From Rhodocollybia butyracea (lineage: Eukaryota; Basidiomycota; Agaricomycetes; Agaricales; Omphalotaceae), in assembly GCA_015501585.1 (NCBI GenBank), contig JADNRY010000193.1:1-64000 (forward strand): a stretch of 64,000 bases of DNA, read 5' to 3'. Below are positions 34,633 to 46,224 of the stretch, in pieces (the first letter of the stretch is position 1; every line of letters begins with the position of its first letter). The position numbers and the translations under genes were made by a program. The notes beneath the pieces were generated by a model, which was not told the origin of the DNA, ran no database searches, and was given only the letters and a program-made list of their open reading frames with translations.

Positions 34633-34653
34633 GGCGCCTAGCGATATGAGCGC
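34633..34653 (+). promoter_or_regulatory. degenerate palindrome upstream of F-box copy 4
   Basis: GGCGCCTAGCGATATGAGCGC, a decayed version of the palindrome found intact before copies 5 and 6, 23 bp before the relic start codon. Confidence 0.55.
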
Positions 34654-34676
34654 TTGTGGAGCACACTTTTCTGCCA

Positions 34677-36310
34677 ATGACGTCACCTCGCTTGAGGCTC
34701 TCAAAGAACGCGTGAACTTCAGCTCCGCGAAACTAGCTGAAATAGAAAATGAACTTCGGTCGGAATAATATGGACCATTTGTGGTTTCCCCGGAACAAGC
34801 AGAAGGGCTCAAGGAGATACTGGCTCTGATATATGAAGATATCAAAGACTACGATTCAGAGCTCATAGTTATTCAGGCGCAAAAACAGCTACGCGAGACC
34901 CAGAGGGCAAAGCTGCGTGCTTTGTTGTCCCCGATGCGGAAGCTGTCAAACGAACTCTTGTTGAACATCTTCGAGTATGTGTGTGAGGAAAATCTCCTCC
35001 AGAGCTACCCATGGTTGTCAGACGAAGAACCCCCCACCAAACTCACAACCTCCCTACAATGGCAATCAGCTCCGTATGCTCTCGTTGGCGCGAGCTTGCG
35101 CTGTCGTCGCCTAGTTTGTGGGCAAATTTGGCGGTGGAGATACACACTGCTACGTCGGACCAAGCGAAAACTCAGGCTGGTTTCATGATACTGTTACCCG
35201 ATATTTGGAAAGGTCGAGTGATTGGCCATTGCCCCTTGCACTGAAAATACAGGGTACACCGTATTATATATCGGAGTTTCCTTCCCTAACCCACCTCACA
35301 CGGCATGCTCGACGCTGGAAAACATTTAATTATTGTTCATATAACTCACTGGAGATCTATAGAATACTTCGGCGGTTGCGATTTCCTGCCCTTGTTGACA
35401 GTCGAGATTTTTTTTGACTCTGATGCCGACTTGGAACGCTTCAAATATTCGCCAAGGCTTTCAACGCTTCGCTCCTACACCGCTCCGTCATCCAGGGTCC
35501 CGTGCAGTCATCTAGATCACCTCAGTTGTGTTTTGGGGCCAAGATTAATACTACAGTGGGCGGAGGCTCTTCACGTCTGTCCTTCCATACAATCACTTAC
35601 ATTGGAGATCGACTCGGAGGGTGATGGTTTTGAACGCTACTTTGACTCATGGGCAGAGGGTACATGGTGCAACATCACAAAGCTCCAGGTTGCGGAAAAT
35701 TTTGATAAATCATGCTCGGAACTTGTATTTTCCTCTTCGACTTTCCTTCATTGAACGATCTTCATGTCAAAAGTTCAAAAAATGCCGTGGAACCTACCCC
35801 CTGGCCAGGTGATGCTTTTATCTCATTTGTATCGAGATCATCTTGTATAATTACCACATTCACTCTATGTGGCTATCTCTCTCCGATCTGGACCTTATCG
35901 CAGTTCTTCAAGCCATGCCATCTCTACTCCACCTTGACGTTGAAACGGACGATGCATGATTAGATCTATTGGTTTACAGCAGTCCAATCACTTCACATCT
36001 CATCTCGAGCCTACAGCATCAATCCACCTCTATCTCCCTTGTTCCAAAACTACACAGTCTCCGTCTAATATCTCGTCTCAGTCAGACATTCGATGACCAT
36101 GCTTTTGTTAGCATGGTTCAATCACGGTGGTTTAAGCCTGGTTCGGACCAGTCTGCAGCGATGTTAGCCATCGGCAGAGCCTGTATACGGTCCGTCGTTC
36201 TCAAGTTTGAGCGACGAGAGGTCAACGCGGAAGTTTATGAACCGCTACGGATTTTGGATCAGGCGGGTTTGAGAGTAGTGGTTTCTGGGACGAATAGTAT
36301 GCAGGTGTGA
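34677..36310 (+). pseudogene. F-box family copy 4, decayed
   Basis: Follows the full family layout in broken frames: FSSAKLAEIENELRSE, then an in-frame stop where intact copies read EFGPFVV (near 34768), coiled coil QAQKQLRETQRAKLRALL, F-box LSPMRKLSNELLLNIFEYVC, WRELALSSPSLWANL, and a C-terminal frame 35969-36310 ending RVVVSGTNSMQV. At least five indels separate the pieces. It is head-to-head with MFS copy 4. Confidence 0.85.
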
Positions 36311-36958
36311 TAGAGTGATATCATTTATACCTGATTTCACACAACGCGTCTTTCTTGTTGGCAGTAACTATCATCATTTGTATATATGGAGGTGTCTTTT
36401 CTATCACCTTTGGTATGTTGTGTGATCTAACTCCTCACGAATGGTTTTCCTCCAGAGTGAGGTACAGTCACAGCAATACTTGCTAAATATCATTTAAAGT
36501 TACTCTTTACAGTCACCCCCGCTACGTATGAAAGTCTCTGGAACATTCAGCAAGTTACCTTCCTGGAAAATAGCTATATAGTCTAGTTCCAGGATTTGGA
36601 ACCCCGCACACTAAGACGGAAGAATTTCAATCCACCTACAGGACGTATTTTCACATTGAATCGATGAATATTGTTTAATCCTTCATATTTAGTGAGACTG
36701 CTTCGTGCTATACACCTCGCCCATGGGATCTAACATGAACAGGTCTGTTGAATCCGAACTGACTTGGAAGGGGACCCGCAGTCAGAACGGCTTGAAATAG
36801 AGTCTACATACTTAGAAAAATATACATTGTATGGACAGATTTTCGTGGAAGAACACTATATATACATTCAAATATCATCAAACATGAACGCTATGCCTCA
36901 CGGATAGTGAATAACTAGTCAGATACAAAGTAACAGTGATAGAGTACTTTCTATCTAC
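36311..36958. other. intergenic tail block between modules 2 and 3
   Basis: 3' flanks of F-box copy 4 and MFS copy 5 (tail-to-tail). A block around 36800-36930 (ACTTAGAAAAATATACATTG and GCCTCACGGATAGTGAATAA) recurs near 31425-31500 and 42005-42115. No gene seen. Confidence 0.6.
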
Positions 36959-38868
36959 TCATTTCTTGCGGGTGTAATGGGTCAGTGAGCTTTGACTAAG
37001 ACGAGAAATTTTGCGACCGAGAATCATAGCGGTGACAGAAGAGCAGACCATACACAGTGACCATAAGTACCCCTCTAGTAGGTGGTATTCTTGTGACAAG
37101 GCGAAAATAGAGCTTTGTACCAGACAAAGTATTATCAGAACGTAAGTGGTGCCAGAGGAGAAGACATGGAAACATACCTAACCAAGCGGGACTGGTCATA
37201 CGAGCCAATGACATCGCACACGACACTAGTCCATTCGAGACAGTCAGAGCAGCAGGACTGGATGTATTGTTCCTTGTCAGGATCATGTTTATACTACAGG
37301 CAAGGGTGAGTAAAACCAAGCGCAAACAAAAAAGAAGCGCAAACCTATAAGCCATTCCACCTATTCTAGACATCGCAACAACGAAGACGAGCGTTGCCCA
37401 CAACATGATATCCGAAATAAGGTCGAGGTTACCAGTTGCCTGCACAAGTCCGCGGCGTGCGATAATGTTGAGAATCGGAAGAGTAGCGAAAGAGATTGGC
37501 CATGCTGATATTGCTATGTTGTATAGCTTGGATGCCTCTACCCGCTTCAGGAGGATAGGCATGACGAAGACTTGCATAGCAGCAGAAATCAAGCCGGAAG
37601 AAGACAAAATGAAACCGATGGTCGACGGCTACAGGAAAAGCAAATGACAATTTATGAGCCTCACAGTAGGTTACACGGATGAGAGATGATACCTACCAAC
37701 AATCCTAGTCCACCGTCCATGATGGGTGTGTAACAGAATAGAACAAACACAACGTCGAAGCCGGTTCCGTTAAAGTTGAGTGCGAACGCGCTGATGCCCA
37801 GAGCCCGAATGATAGGGATAGAAAACAGTTCTCGTAACGTTGGCTCATGGTCATCTATAGCATTACTTCCACTGGTGCTATCTGAACGTTGCTTATGCAG
37901 CGTCTAAGGAAGGCGGTATTATTTCATGCTGTAAACATATTTATGTCCGAAGCGACTCACCTCTTCCAGAAAGAGATACGCAATCACTACACCGCACAAT
38001 GAAAGAATTCCAGCCACCAACCCAGGTAGGAAGTACGGATGTTTGTGGAAAATGGATTTTTGGAAGAACGGGCCGTATTTATCCGCTGGATTCGATAGAA
38101 CACCACCAATGAATGGGCCAGCAATTCCTCCTAAGGGCCACACTAGACCATAAATCGGGAAAGCCGCAGCTTGGTTTGAGGCTGATGAGGATTCGTGAGA
38201 GGAGAAGCTAGCAAGTAGAACTCGAGCCTCACCATCAGTTATTTCTCCAACTACAGACTGCACCACGGCCACTGTTCCACCGAATACACCCCCAACAGCG
38301 CGTGAAACTAATAGCTCTGTCAACGAGCTAGAAAGACCGAAATACATTGTCGACAATGCTACGCCGAGAGTGCCCGCCATTATTACAGGCTTACGTCCAA
38401 TTTTGTCTATTGAAGATTTCGTTTAGTTATCAGTAAGGGTGATAAGAAAGGCTCCGAACATACTTGATAGTTTGGACCATTGGTAAATCGCAAAAAACTG
38501 AGTAATAGCAAAGGCCGACTCGACAAGACCGCTATAGAATCCTGTCTGTGACCGATCGTCGGTCACTTTTAAGAACGTTATGAACTCGTTCACGTAGGGA
38601 AAAATCTGATAATGGTTCATACATTCATTATGAGCAGCTAGAAATCGGCACCCGAGGACTTTACCTGTGTAAAAGAAATGGGGTCCATTATCCTGATAAA
38701 ACAGACGATAAGCAGTTGAAGCATTGGGAGCGGTGTAGCCTCTTTATCGAGAGGTTCTTGGTCCTCAGGGTCGTTATGGACATTGTTCAGCAAAGGTGTA
38801 GTCTCAGTCGTAGTGCTAGATTCACTGAGATCGCTAGAAGATTCTGAGCGGGAAAAAGCCATGTGCAT
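36959..38868 (-). pseudogene. MFS transporter copy 5, one frameshift near the 3' end
   Basis: N-terminus MHMAFSRSESSSDLSES..TETTPLLN, then all expected exons in frame through motif A (IGRKPVIMAGTLG), GLVWPLGGIAGPF, and QVFVMPILLKRVEASK. In the exon LTRNNTSSPAALTVSNG, one base is missing near 37185 compared with copies 3, 4 and 6 (CCCGCTTGG against CCCGCGTTGG on the coding strand), so the last exon is read out of frame. It would lose the final helix sequence and the HYTRKK terminus. About 430 residues upstream of the lesion are intact, so a shortened product is conceivable. Confidence 0.75.
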
Positions 38869-40018
38869 GGGGGGCCGAAGAGAATTTTTCAATTTTCGAA
38901 TTTATAAAGGGTTCCAGATATTGAGCTATCGTGCATCAGGAGCAAGGTTATGAGTGGTTTGATGGACAGGGCAATTCGTATCCGTTGAAGACAACGTAAA
39001 GTATTGTCTATTGTACATGACGAATGCAATCTGATCTTGTCAGATTGCCAAAGTTGATAACGATCCAAAAAGTCGACCCTCCCCTAGTGCTATCTTCGCA
39101 GCTCATACTTGCACCTAGATAGCGAAGGTCCAATGGATGGGTGCTTGAGTACGAGCTCGTGTGCGATCCTACAAGCTCCAGCTCGCCGCTATATATAACT
39201 CAGCAAACGGCATTGGAGTCAGATTACTTACAGTACGCCTGGAATAAGATAGTTAGTAGCTGTATAGGTGGCTCCGAGATTGACAGCCTTGTGGAGTGAA
39301 GTGAACAACCTCACTTGCATGAAAGCCAGTCTCCTCATTTGCCTCTTCGTTTGCCTTGACGGCTATATGTATATTCTACCCGTGCCCAGGTTCCGCCCCA
39401 ACCGCTACCTTTCCATTTTCGGATTGTAGCTGTTTCCACGCCATAGGTATAACCATCAATAATAATACATCATTACTTGAACAAAACTACCGTGAACGGC
39501 TAGAATCTGTCAACATTTCATTCAGAGTCCTCCGAGCAGGTGTGCCACAGGTAGGATTGGAGTTTGTGTGATCAACTATGCGACCAAGACCATCCTTCTA
39601 GATTTGGGAGGTGCCAATTAAAGAAAACTTGGAGGTCCCGGTCAGAAACAAGAGGTTCCTTCACTGGCACCACATGAAAGTTCCCGAAGAGGACAGTTTA
39701 TTCGGATTCGGCTTGGATGTCATGTCATTAGCAGGTTGTTAGCGGGTCATTAAATTCGTACATTCCGTGATAATTTATGTTAATATAAATCCAACTGTGC
39801 CAAGGTACTTACAACTGCGAAAAAAAGTGCCAAATGAGTATCGAATTTGCGTTTTGCTAGGTGCCTGTTAGAGTTCCGACAGAAAGAGATTGAGATTCAA
39901 GGAATCCGGATTGTAATAAAAGCTAATCGTTGTAGGTGAATATGAAGATGATTGGCACTTGAGCTTGAGCCTGCTGAGTATAGTGGTGGGCCCATAAAGG
40001 AGAGGAAACCACTTTGTA
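38869..40018. promoter_or_regulatory. divergent MFS/F-box intergenic region, module 3
   Basis: Carries AACGATCCAAAAAGTCG near 39060, a CTCGCCGCTATATATAACTC block near 39182, and CGCTACCTTTCCATTTTCGG near 39402, in the same order as in the other modules. The TATATATAA in the second block may be a TATA element for one direction. No gene seen. Confidence 0.6.
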
Positions 40019-40038
40019 GCGCCCAGTGATCTGGGCGC
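40019..40038 (+). promoter_or_regulatory. perfect-stem palindrome before F-box copy 5
   Basis: GCGCCCAGTGATCTGGGCGC, with a 6-bp stem GCGCCC/GGGCGC and an 8-nt loop. It ends 31 bp before the ATG at 40070. The stem is conserved at the same distance in copy 6 and, degraded, in copies 3 and 4. It could be a protein-binding site or a 5'-UTR hairpin. Confidence 0.65.
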
Positions 40039-40069
40039 TTGTCAAAACTTTTCTCTTTTTGTTCTATCG

Positions 40070-41722
40070 ATGGCGTCACCTTACTTGAGCCAAGCAAAGC
40101 CCTTGAGGGTACGCGTAAACTTCAGCTCCGCAAAACTAGCTGAAATAGAAAACGAACTTCGGACGGAATTTGGACCATTCGTGGTTTCCCCAGAACGAGC
40201 AGAAGAGCTCAAAGAGATATTGGCTCTGGCAGATGAAGACATAAAGGAACATGATTCCTATCTCGCTCGCCATAAAAGCAAAGTCGTTCGGGCCCAAAAA
40301 AAGCGACTTGAAACGCAGCGGGCCACGCTACGTGCACTGCTGTCCCCTATGCGGACGCTGTCGAATGAAATCCTCTTGTATATCCTCGAGTATGTGTGTG
40401 AGGAAAATCTCCTCCAGAACTACCCATGGTCGTCAAACGAACCAATTCCCACCAAGCTCATAACTCCCGCCATTACCTACCTCCCTGCAATGGCAATCAG
40501 CTCCGTATGCTCCCGTTGGCGTACACTTGCACTGTCATCACCCAGGTTATGGGCTAACCTGAGGCTGGAGTCATATGCCATGTTTATCCAAGAGGAATCC
40601 CCAGTTGGTCTAATCGATACCCTTGAACGATACCTGGAGAGATCAGGTGATTGGCCAATAAGGCTTACTCTGATTATTGGGGGTAAAGGAAGGGAGCTCG
40701 CATTCTTTACCCACCTCACACAGAACGCATATCGCTGGAGAACATTCACATTCTGTGCAACTTATCCCTTCGCGCTCTATAAAACACTCTCTCAAGTGCA
40801 TTTTCCGTTACTTGAAGAATTGGATCTTTATAGTTATAGTGAATCGGTCCTATTGTCTGACTTGGATTGCTTTGAACATTCCACACGACTCTGTTCACTT
40901 GCCACTGACGCGTTGCCTGCATCCAAGTTCCCGTGCAATCAACTGGATAGACTCACTTTTCGTAGGGCCCCGTCAGAAGAATTAGCCGAAGCTATGCCCA
41001 ACTGCCTTTTAGTGAAATCTCTTTCCATTGAGCTCGATAATGAAGACTTCTTGGATTCATTCGAAGTGGGCACCTGGCGCAACACCACTTCCCTTGTGGT
41101 TAAAGGATACTCCAGGCTACCACATCTAGAAATGATGTTTTACTCCTTTGATTTTCCTTCCTTGAATCTACTTGAGATATACAGCGAAGGAAGGCTAACT
41201 CGGAAGAAATCCATCATCTGGCCTGGGCATTCTTTCATTTCCTTTGTATCGAGATCGTCTTGCTCGATCACCACATTCACTCTCTGTGGTCTATCGCTCA
41301 CCGATTTAGACCTTATTGCAGCCCTTCAAGTCATGCCATCTCTACTACATCTCAAAATTGACGATGACATACAGGTTGATCCTTGGGAACAGCGGAGTCC
41401 AATCACTTCGCATCTCATCTCAAGGCTACATCATTCCCCATCTACTCCCCTTGTTCCAAAACTACACAGTCTTTGTCTAATATCCTGTCTCAGTCGGGCG
41501 TTTGATGACCATGCTTTTGTTAGCATGGTCCAATCCCGGTGGTTTAAGCCTGGTTCGGAACTGTCTGAGACGATGTTCGCCATCGGGAGGGCCTGTATAC
41601 GGTCTGTCGTTCTCAAGTTTGAGAAGCGGGAGGTCGAGACGGAAGTTTATGAACCGCTACGAGTTTTGGATAAGGCGGGTTTGAGAGTGGTGGTTTCTGG
41701 CACGAATGGCGTGCAGGTGTGA
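40070..41722 (+). CDS. F-box family protein, copy 5 (intact)
   Basis: A single exon of 550 residues from ATG 40070. It has RVNFSSAKLAEIENELRTEF, GPFVVSPERAEELKEILALA, a coiled coil about residues 45-90 (VVRAQKKRLETQRATLRALL), and F-box-like LSPMRTLSNEILLYILEYVC through CSRWRTLALSSPRLW. A leucine-rich region follows, with the terminal RVVVSGTNGVQV. It is the only uninterrupted F-box gene among the four MFS-linked modules. The likely role is a substrate receptor for an SCF ubiquitin ligase, based on family only. Its partner across the divergent region is MFS copy 5. Confidence 0.88.
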   Translation: MASPYLSQAKPLRVRVNFSSAKLAEIENELRTEFGPFVVSPERAEELKEILALADEDIKEHDSYLARHKSKVVRAQKKRLETQRATLRALLSPMRTLSNEILLYILEYVCEENLLQNYPWSSNEPIPTKLITPAITYLPAMAISSVCSRWRTLALSSPRLWANLRLESYAMFIQEESPVGLIDTLERYLERSGDWPIRLTLIIGGKGRELAFFTHLTQNAYRWRTFTFCATYPFALYKTLSQVHFPLLEELDLYSYSESVLLSDLDCFEHSTRLCSLATDALPASKFPCNQLDRLTFRRAPSEELAEAMPNCLLVKSLSIELDNEDFLDSFEVGTWRNTTSLVVKGYSRLPHLEMMFYSFDFPSLNLLEIYSEGRLTRKKSIIWPGHSFISFVSRSSCSITTFTLCGLSLTDLDLIAALQVMPSLLHLKIDDDIQVDPWEQRSPITSHLISRLHHSPSTPLVPKLHSLCLISCLSRAFDDHAFVSMVQSRWFKPGSELSETMFAIGRACIRSVVLKFEKREVETEVYEPLRVLDKAGLRVVVSGTNGVQV

Positions 41723-42162
41723 TAAAGTAATTCACTCGCAATATGATCCTGTGCCAGAGTACTGTAGAGGGGTTTTTTCCATTATCTTTTGCATGGTATA
41801 CTTAGTGATCTGACTCCTAGGAATGGGTTTCCTTCCGGAGGTGAGGTCACGGCCACTTTACTTACTCTTTTGTCTATTCACAGCAGTGCGGAGCTGTTCA
41901 CTCCCTAGAAAGTCGTCATATGATCATAGGATAGTCCCTTGAACAGGCCTGTTTGAATCTGAACTGACTCGGAGGAGGATCCGCCTTCAGAACGCCTAAA
42001 ATGTAGTCTACCGTATACTCAGAAAATACACCTTGCATCGACAAATTATCGTGGAAGGACACTAAATATAAAAATATATAAAACAGGAGCACTATGCCTC
42101 ACGGATAGTGAATAACATTAACTCGTCAGCTACAAGTAACGATGAAGAGTCCCTTCCATAAA
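41723..42162. other. intergenic tail block between modules 3 and 4
   Basis: 3' flanks of F-box copy 5 and MFS copy 6; contains the recurrent tail block (TACTCAGAAAATACACCTTG, then GCCTCACGGATAGTGAATAA). No gene seen. Confidence 0.6.
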
Positions 42163-44051
42163 CTACCCATTTCTTGGGGTGTAATGGGTTAACGAGCTCT
42201 GACTAAGACGAGAAATTTTACGCCCGAGACCCATAGCTGCGACGGAGGAACAGATCATACACAGGGACCACAAGTACCCCTCTAATAGGTGGTATTCCTG
42301 AGACAAGGCGAAAATAGAACTTCGTACCGAACGTAAGATCATCAGAGGTGATCTGGAGGAAAAAATAGAAACATACCTAACTAGCGCGGGACTGATGATA
42401 CGAGCCAATGACATCGCGCATAATATTACTCCATTTGAGACGGCCAGAGCAGCAGGACTGGATGTATTGTTCCTTGTCAGGATCATGTTTAGACTGTGAC
42501 GAGTGAGTAAAACCATGCAGAAACGAAAGAGGAGGTGCAAACCTATAAGCCATTCCGCCTATTCCAGACATCGCAATGACAAAGACGAGTATTGCCCATA
42601 GCATGATACCCGAAACAAGGTCGAGGTTTCCAGTCGCCTGCCCAAGTCCGCGGCGTGCGATAAAGTTGAGAATCGGAAGAAAGGCGAAAGAGATTGGCCA
42701 TGCCGATATTGCTATGTTGTATAGTTTAGATGCCTCCACCCGCTTCAGGAGGACAGGCATGATGAAGACTTGCATGGCGGCAGATATCAAACCGGCATAA
42801 GACAAGATGAAACCGATTGTCGATGGCTACAAGGGAAACAAATAACACTTTATGAGGCTCATACTAGGTTCCACGGAAGAGAGATGATACGGACCGAAAA
42901 TTCTAGTCCACCATTCACAATGGGTGTGTAACAGAATAGAACGAACAAGACCTCAAAGCCGGTTCCGTTAAAGTTGAATGCGAACGCGCTGATGGTCAGA
43001 ACCCGAATGATAGGAATAGAAAGTAGTTCTCGTAACGTTGGTTCGTGGTCATCCGCGGGATTACTTCCAGTGCTATCCGAAGGTTTCCTATGCAGTGTCT
43101 GAGAACGAAGGTGGCATTAATCCATGTCGAAAAGGTAATATATCCGAAGCAACGCACCTCTTCCAGAAAGAGATACGCAGACACTACACCGCACAATGCA
43201 AGAGTTCCAGCGACCAAACAAGGAAGAAAGTACGGATGTATGTGGAAGACGGAGTTTTGGAAGAACGGGTCGTATTTGTCTGCTGGGTTCGATAGAACGC
43301 CGCCAATGAAGGGGCCAGCGATGCCTCCTACGGGCCAGACTAAGCCATAAATGGGGAAAGCTGCGGCTTGGTTCGAGGCTAAAGACGATCCGTGAGCAGA
43401 AAAGCTAAGAGGTAACTTAAATCTCACCATCAGTTATTTCCCCAACTACAGACTGCACCACGGCCACTGTTCCACCAGATACACCAGCAATAGCGCGTGA
43501 AACTAATAGCTCTGTCAACGAGCTAGAAAGACCGAAATACATTGTCGACAGTGCGACGCCGAGAGTGCCCGCCATTATTACAGGTTTCCGTCCAATTTTG
43601 TCTATTGAAATTTCGTTAGTTATCAGTAAGGTGATAAGAAGGCTTCCGAACATACTGGATAGTTTGGACCATTGGATAAATCGCGAAAAACTGGGTAATC
43701 GCAAAAGTCGACTCGACAAGACCGCTATAAAATCCTGTCTGGGATGGGTCGTCGGTCACTTTTAAGAACGTTATGAACTCGTTCACGTAGGGAAAAATCT
43801 GATAACGGTCCATGAGTTCATTATTTATGGGCGGCTAGAATCAGTACACGACGGCTCACCTGCGTAAAAGAAATGGGGTCCATTAGCCTGATAAAACAGA
43901 TGATAAGCAGCTGAAGCATTGGGAGCGGTGTAGCCTCTTTAACGAGAGGTTCTTGGTCTTCAGGGTCCTGGTCGTTGCGGGCATTGTTCAGCAAAGGTGT
44001 AGTCTCATTGGTAGTGCTAGATTCGCCGAGGTTCGAGTGAGAAACAGCCAT
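42163..44051 (-). pseudogene. MFS transporter copy 6, one frameshift
   Basis: N-terminus MAVSHSNLGES..NETTPLLN; the ATG at 44051 aligns with the other copies, although an in-frame ATG exists at 44114. In the second exon, one extra base near 43675 (CCATTGGATAAATCG against CCATTGGTAAATCG on the plus strand) changes AIYQWSKLSS to AIYPMVQTIQ and breaks the frame. The following exons (DKIGRKPVIMAGTLG, AAFPIYGLVWPVGGIAG, MQVFIMPVLLKRVEASK, EYHLLEGYLWSLC) are intact. It is head-to-head with F-box copy 6. Confidence 0.75.
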
Positions 44052-44535
44052 GGGAACTGGAGACAATCCTGCAACTTTTGAATCTATAAGGGATTCCATC
44101 GGGCCATCATGCATCAGTTATAGTGGTTTGATGAGAGGGACAATTCACAGTGCGCACCGTAAAAATTGGGATCTTCTCAGCACATGATCAGATTGCTAAA
44201 GTTGATAACGATCCCTCCTCTATATCTACCCTTTCCATTCGTGAACACTAGTAGTAGTCGTCTCCGCGCCATTGGCCATCAACTTGATATAAATCCCGGA
44301 AGTCAGAATTGGGATGTCGAAGTTTAAGTCGCGCGCGGGGCATTGAATTCGTCCTTCTGCGATAAATTCATCAAGTTGATATAAATCGCAAGAAGAGCGT
44401 CGACTTTGTTTTGCCGGATGCATGTCAGAGGTCCGATAGAACGCTGTTTGATACTCCAGTGCTCAAGGGACTGTGAAGATACTGAACCTGTTGTAGGTGA
44501 AGAAGAGATGAAAATGGTTGGAACGGAGTTTTGTA
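44052..44535. promoter_or_regulatory. divergent MFS/F-box intergenic region, module 4 (shortened)
   Basis: The shortest of the four divergent regions. The TAACGATCC block near 44205 is kept, but the CTCGCCGCTAT and GCTACC blocks are reduced or missing, consistent with internal deletions. No gene seen. Confidence 0.55.
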
Positions 44536-44555
44536 GCGCCCAGTGATATGGGCGC
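44536..44555 (+). promoter_or_regulatory. perfect-stem palindrome before F-box copy 6
   Basis: GCGCCCAGTGATATGGGCGC, ending 32 bp before the ATG at 44588. The stem is identical to that before copy 5, and the loop differs by one base. Confidence 0.65.
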
Positions 44556-44587
44556 TTGTCAAGACTTTCTTCTCTCCTTTTCTATCG

Positions 44588-46224
44588 ATGCTGTCACCTC
44601 GCTTGATACGCGTGAACTTCAGCTCCGAGAAACTAGCTGAGATAGAAAACGAATTGCGGTGGGAATTTGGACCATTCGTAGTTTCCCCGGAACGAGCGCA
44701 AGAGCTCAAGAAGATCCTGGCACTGGCAGATGAAGACATCAAGGAACACGATTCCTACCTCGCTCTTCATCAAGACGAAGTCGTTCAGGCGCAAAAAACA
44801 GCGACTCGAGGCGCAGCGAGACAAGCTACGTGCTCTGCTGTCCCCGATGCGGACGCTGTCGAATGAAATTCTGTCGATATCCTCGAGTATGTGTGTGAAG
44901 AAAATCTCCTCCAGAGCTACCCATGGTTGTCAGACAAATATTATTCAACCGAACTCACATCTCCTGCCATAATTTACCTCCCTCAATGGCAATCAGCTCT
45001 GTATGCTTCCGTTGGCGTTCACTTGCCCTGTCGTCACCCAGGTTATGGGCTAACTTGAAGCTAGAGATAACTGATACGTTCGGCCAAGCAGAAACCCAAG
45101 CTGGTTTCAATCGATGTCCTCAAAAGATACCTGGAGAGATCAGATGACTGGCCAATCAGGCTTCATCTGAACTTCCAGGGTCAAGACGGGAGCCTCCTTC
45201 CTTAATCCACCTTGCACAGAACACTTATCGCTGGAAAACATTCACATTCTGTGGAGTTTATGCCTTTACGTCATACACAATCCTTTCTCACATGCGTTTT
45301 CCTTTACTTGAAGAATTGGATCTTCATAGTAACAGTGAATGGGTTCGATCTGGCTTGGACTGTTTCGAACATTCCACAAGACTCTGTTCACTTACCACTA
45401 ACGAGGTGCCTGCGTCCAAACCCCCATACGATCAACTGGATAGGCTCACTTTTTGTGGCCCGCCAGAAGGATTAGCAGAAGCTCTCCATAGCTGCCCTTC
45501 AGTGAAATCTCTTGCCCTTGATCTCGGTCTCGAGGATTTCTGGGATTCATATCCAGAGGGTACCTGGCACAGCATCACTTCTCTTGTGTTTACGGAACCC
45601 TTCAGGATATCACGTTCAGAAATGGTGTTTGCCTCCTTTCGCTTTCCTTCCTTGAATACACTTGAGATGTACAAGGAGGTAAGAACGTTTAGGCGGAAGT
45701 CCACGATCTGGCCAGCGTTTGATTTTATTACCTTTGTATCGAGATCATCTTGCTCAATCACCACATTCACCCTCTGTGGTCTATCACTCACCGATTTAAA
45801 CCTTATCAAAGCCCTTGAAGTCATGCCATCTCTACGCCATCTCAAAATCGACGACGACCTACGGATCGTTCCACAGGAACAGCGGAGTCCAATCACTTCG
45901 CGTCTCATCTCGAGGCTACAGCCCCAACCACAATCCACGTTTATTTCCCTTGTTCCAAAACTACACAGTCTTTGTCTAATATCCTGTCTCCGTCCGAAGT
46001 CATTCGATGACCATGCTTTTGTTAGCATGGTCCAATCCCGGTGGTTTAAACCTGGTTCGGAAATGTGTGCGGCAATGTTGGCTACCGGCAGGGCCTGTAT
46101 ACGGTCTGTAGTGCTCAAGTTCGAGGGGCGAGAGGTCGACGCGGAAGTTTATGCACCACTACGAATTTTGGACGAGGCGGGCTTGAGAGTCGTGGTTTCC
46201 GGCACAAATGGTGTGCAGGTGTAA
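44588..46224 (+). pseudogene. F-box family copy 6, frameshifted 5' half
   Basis: Begins MLSPRLIRVNFSSEKLAEIE as in copy 5. It has one extra base in the A-run near 44795 (AQKTATRG instead of AQK-RLE), a missing base near 44875 (EILSISSSM instead of EIL-ILEYV), and a further missing base near 44985. From 45292 to 46224 the frame is open for 310 codons and ends RVVVSGTNGVQV. The leucine-rich C-terminal half is therefore still intact while the F-box half is broken. It is partnered with MFS copy 6. Confidence 0.82.
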
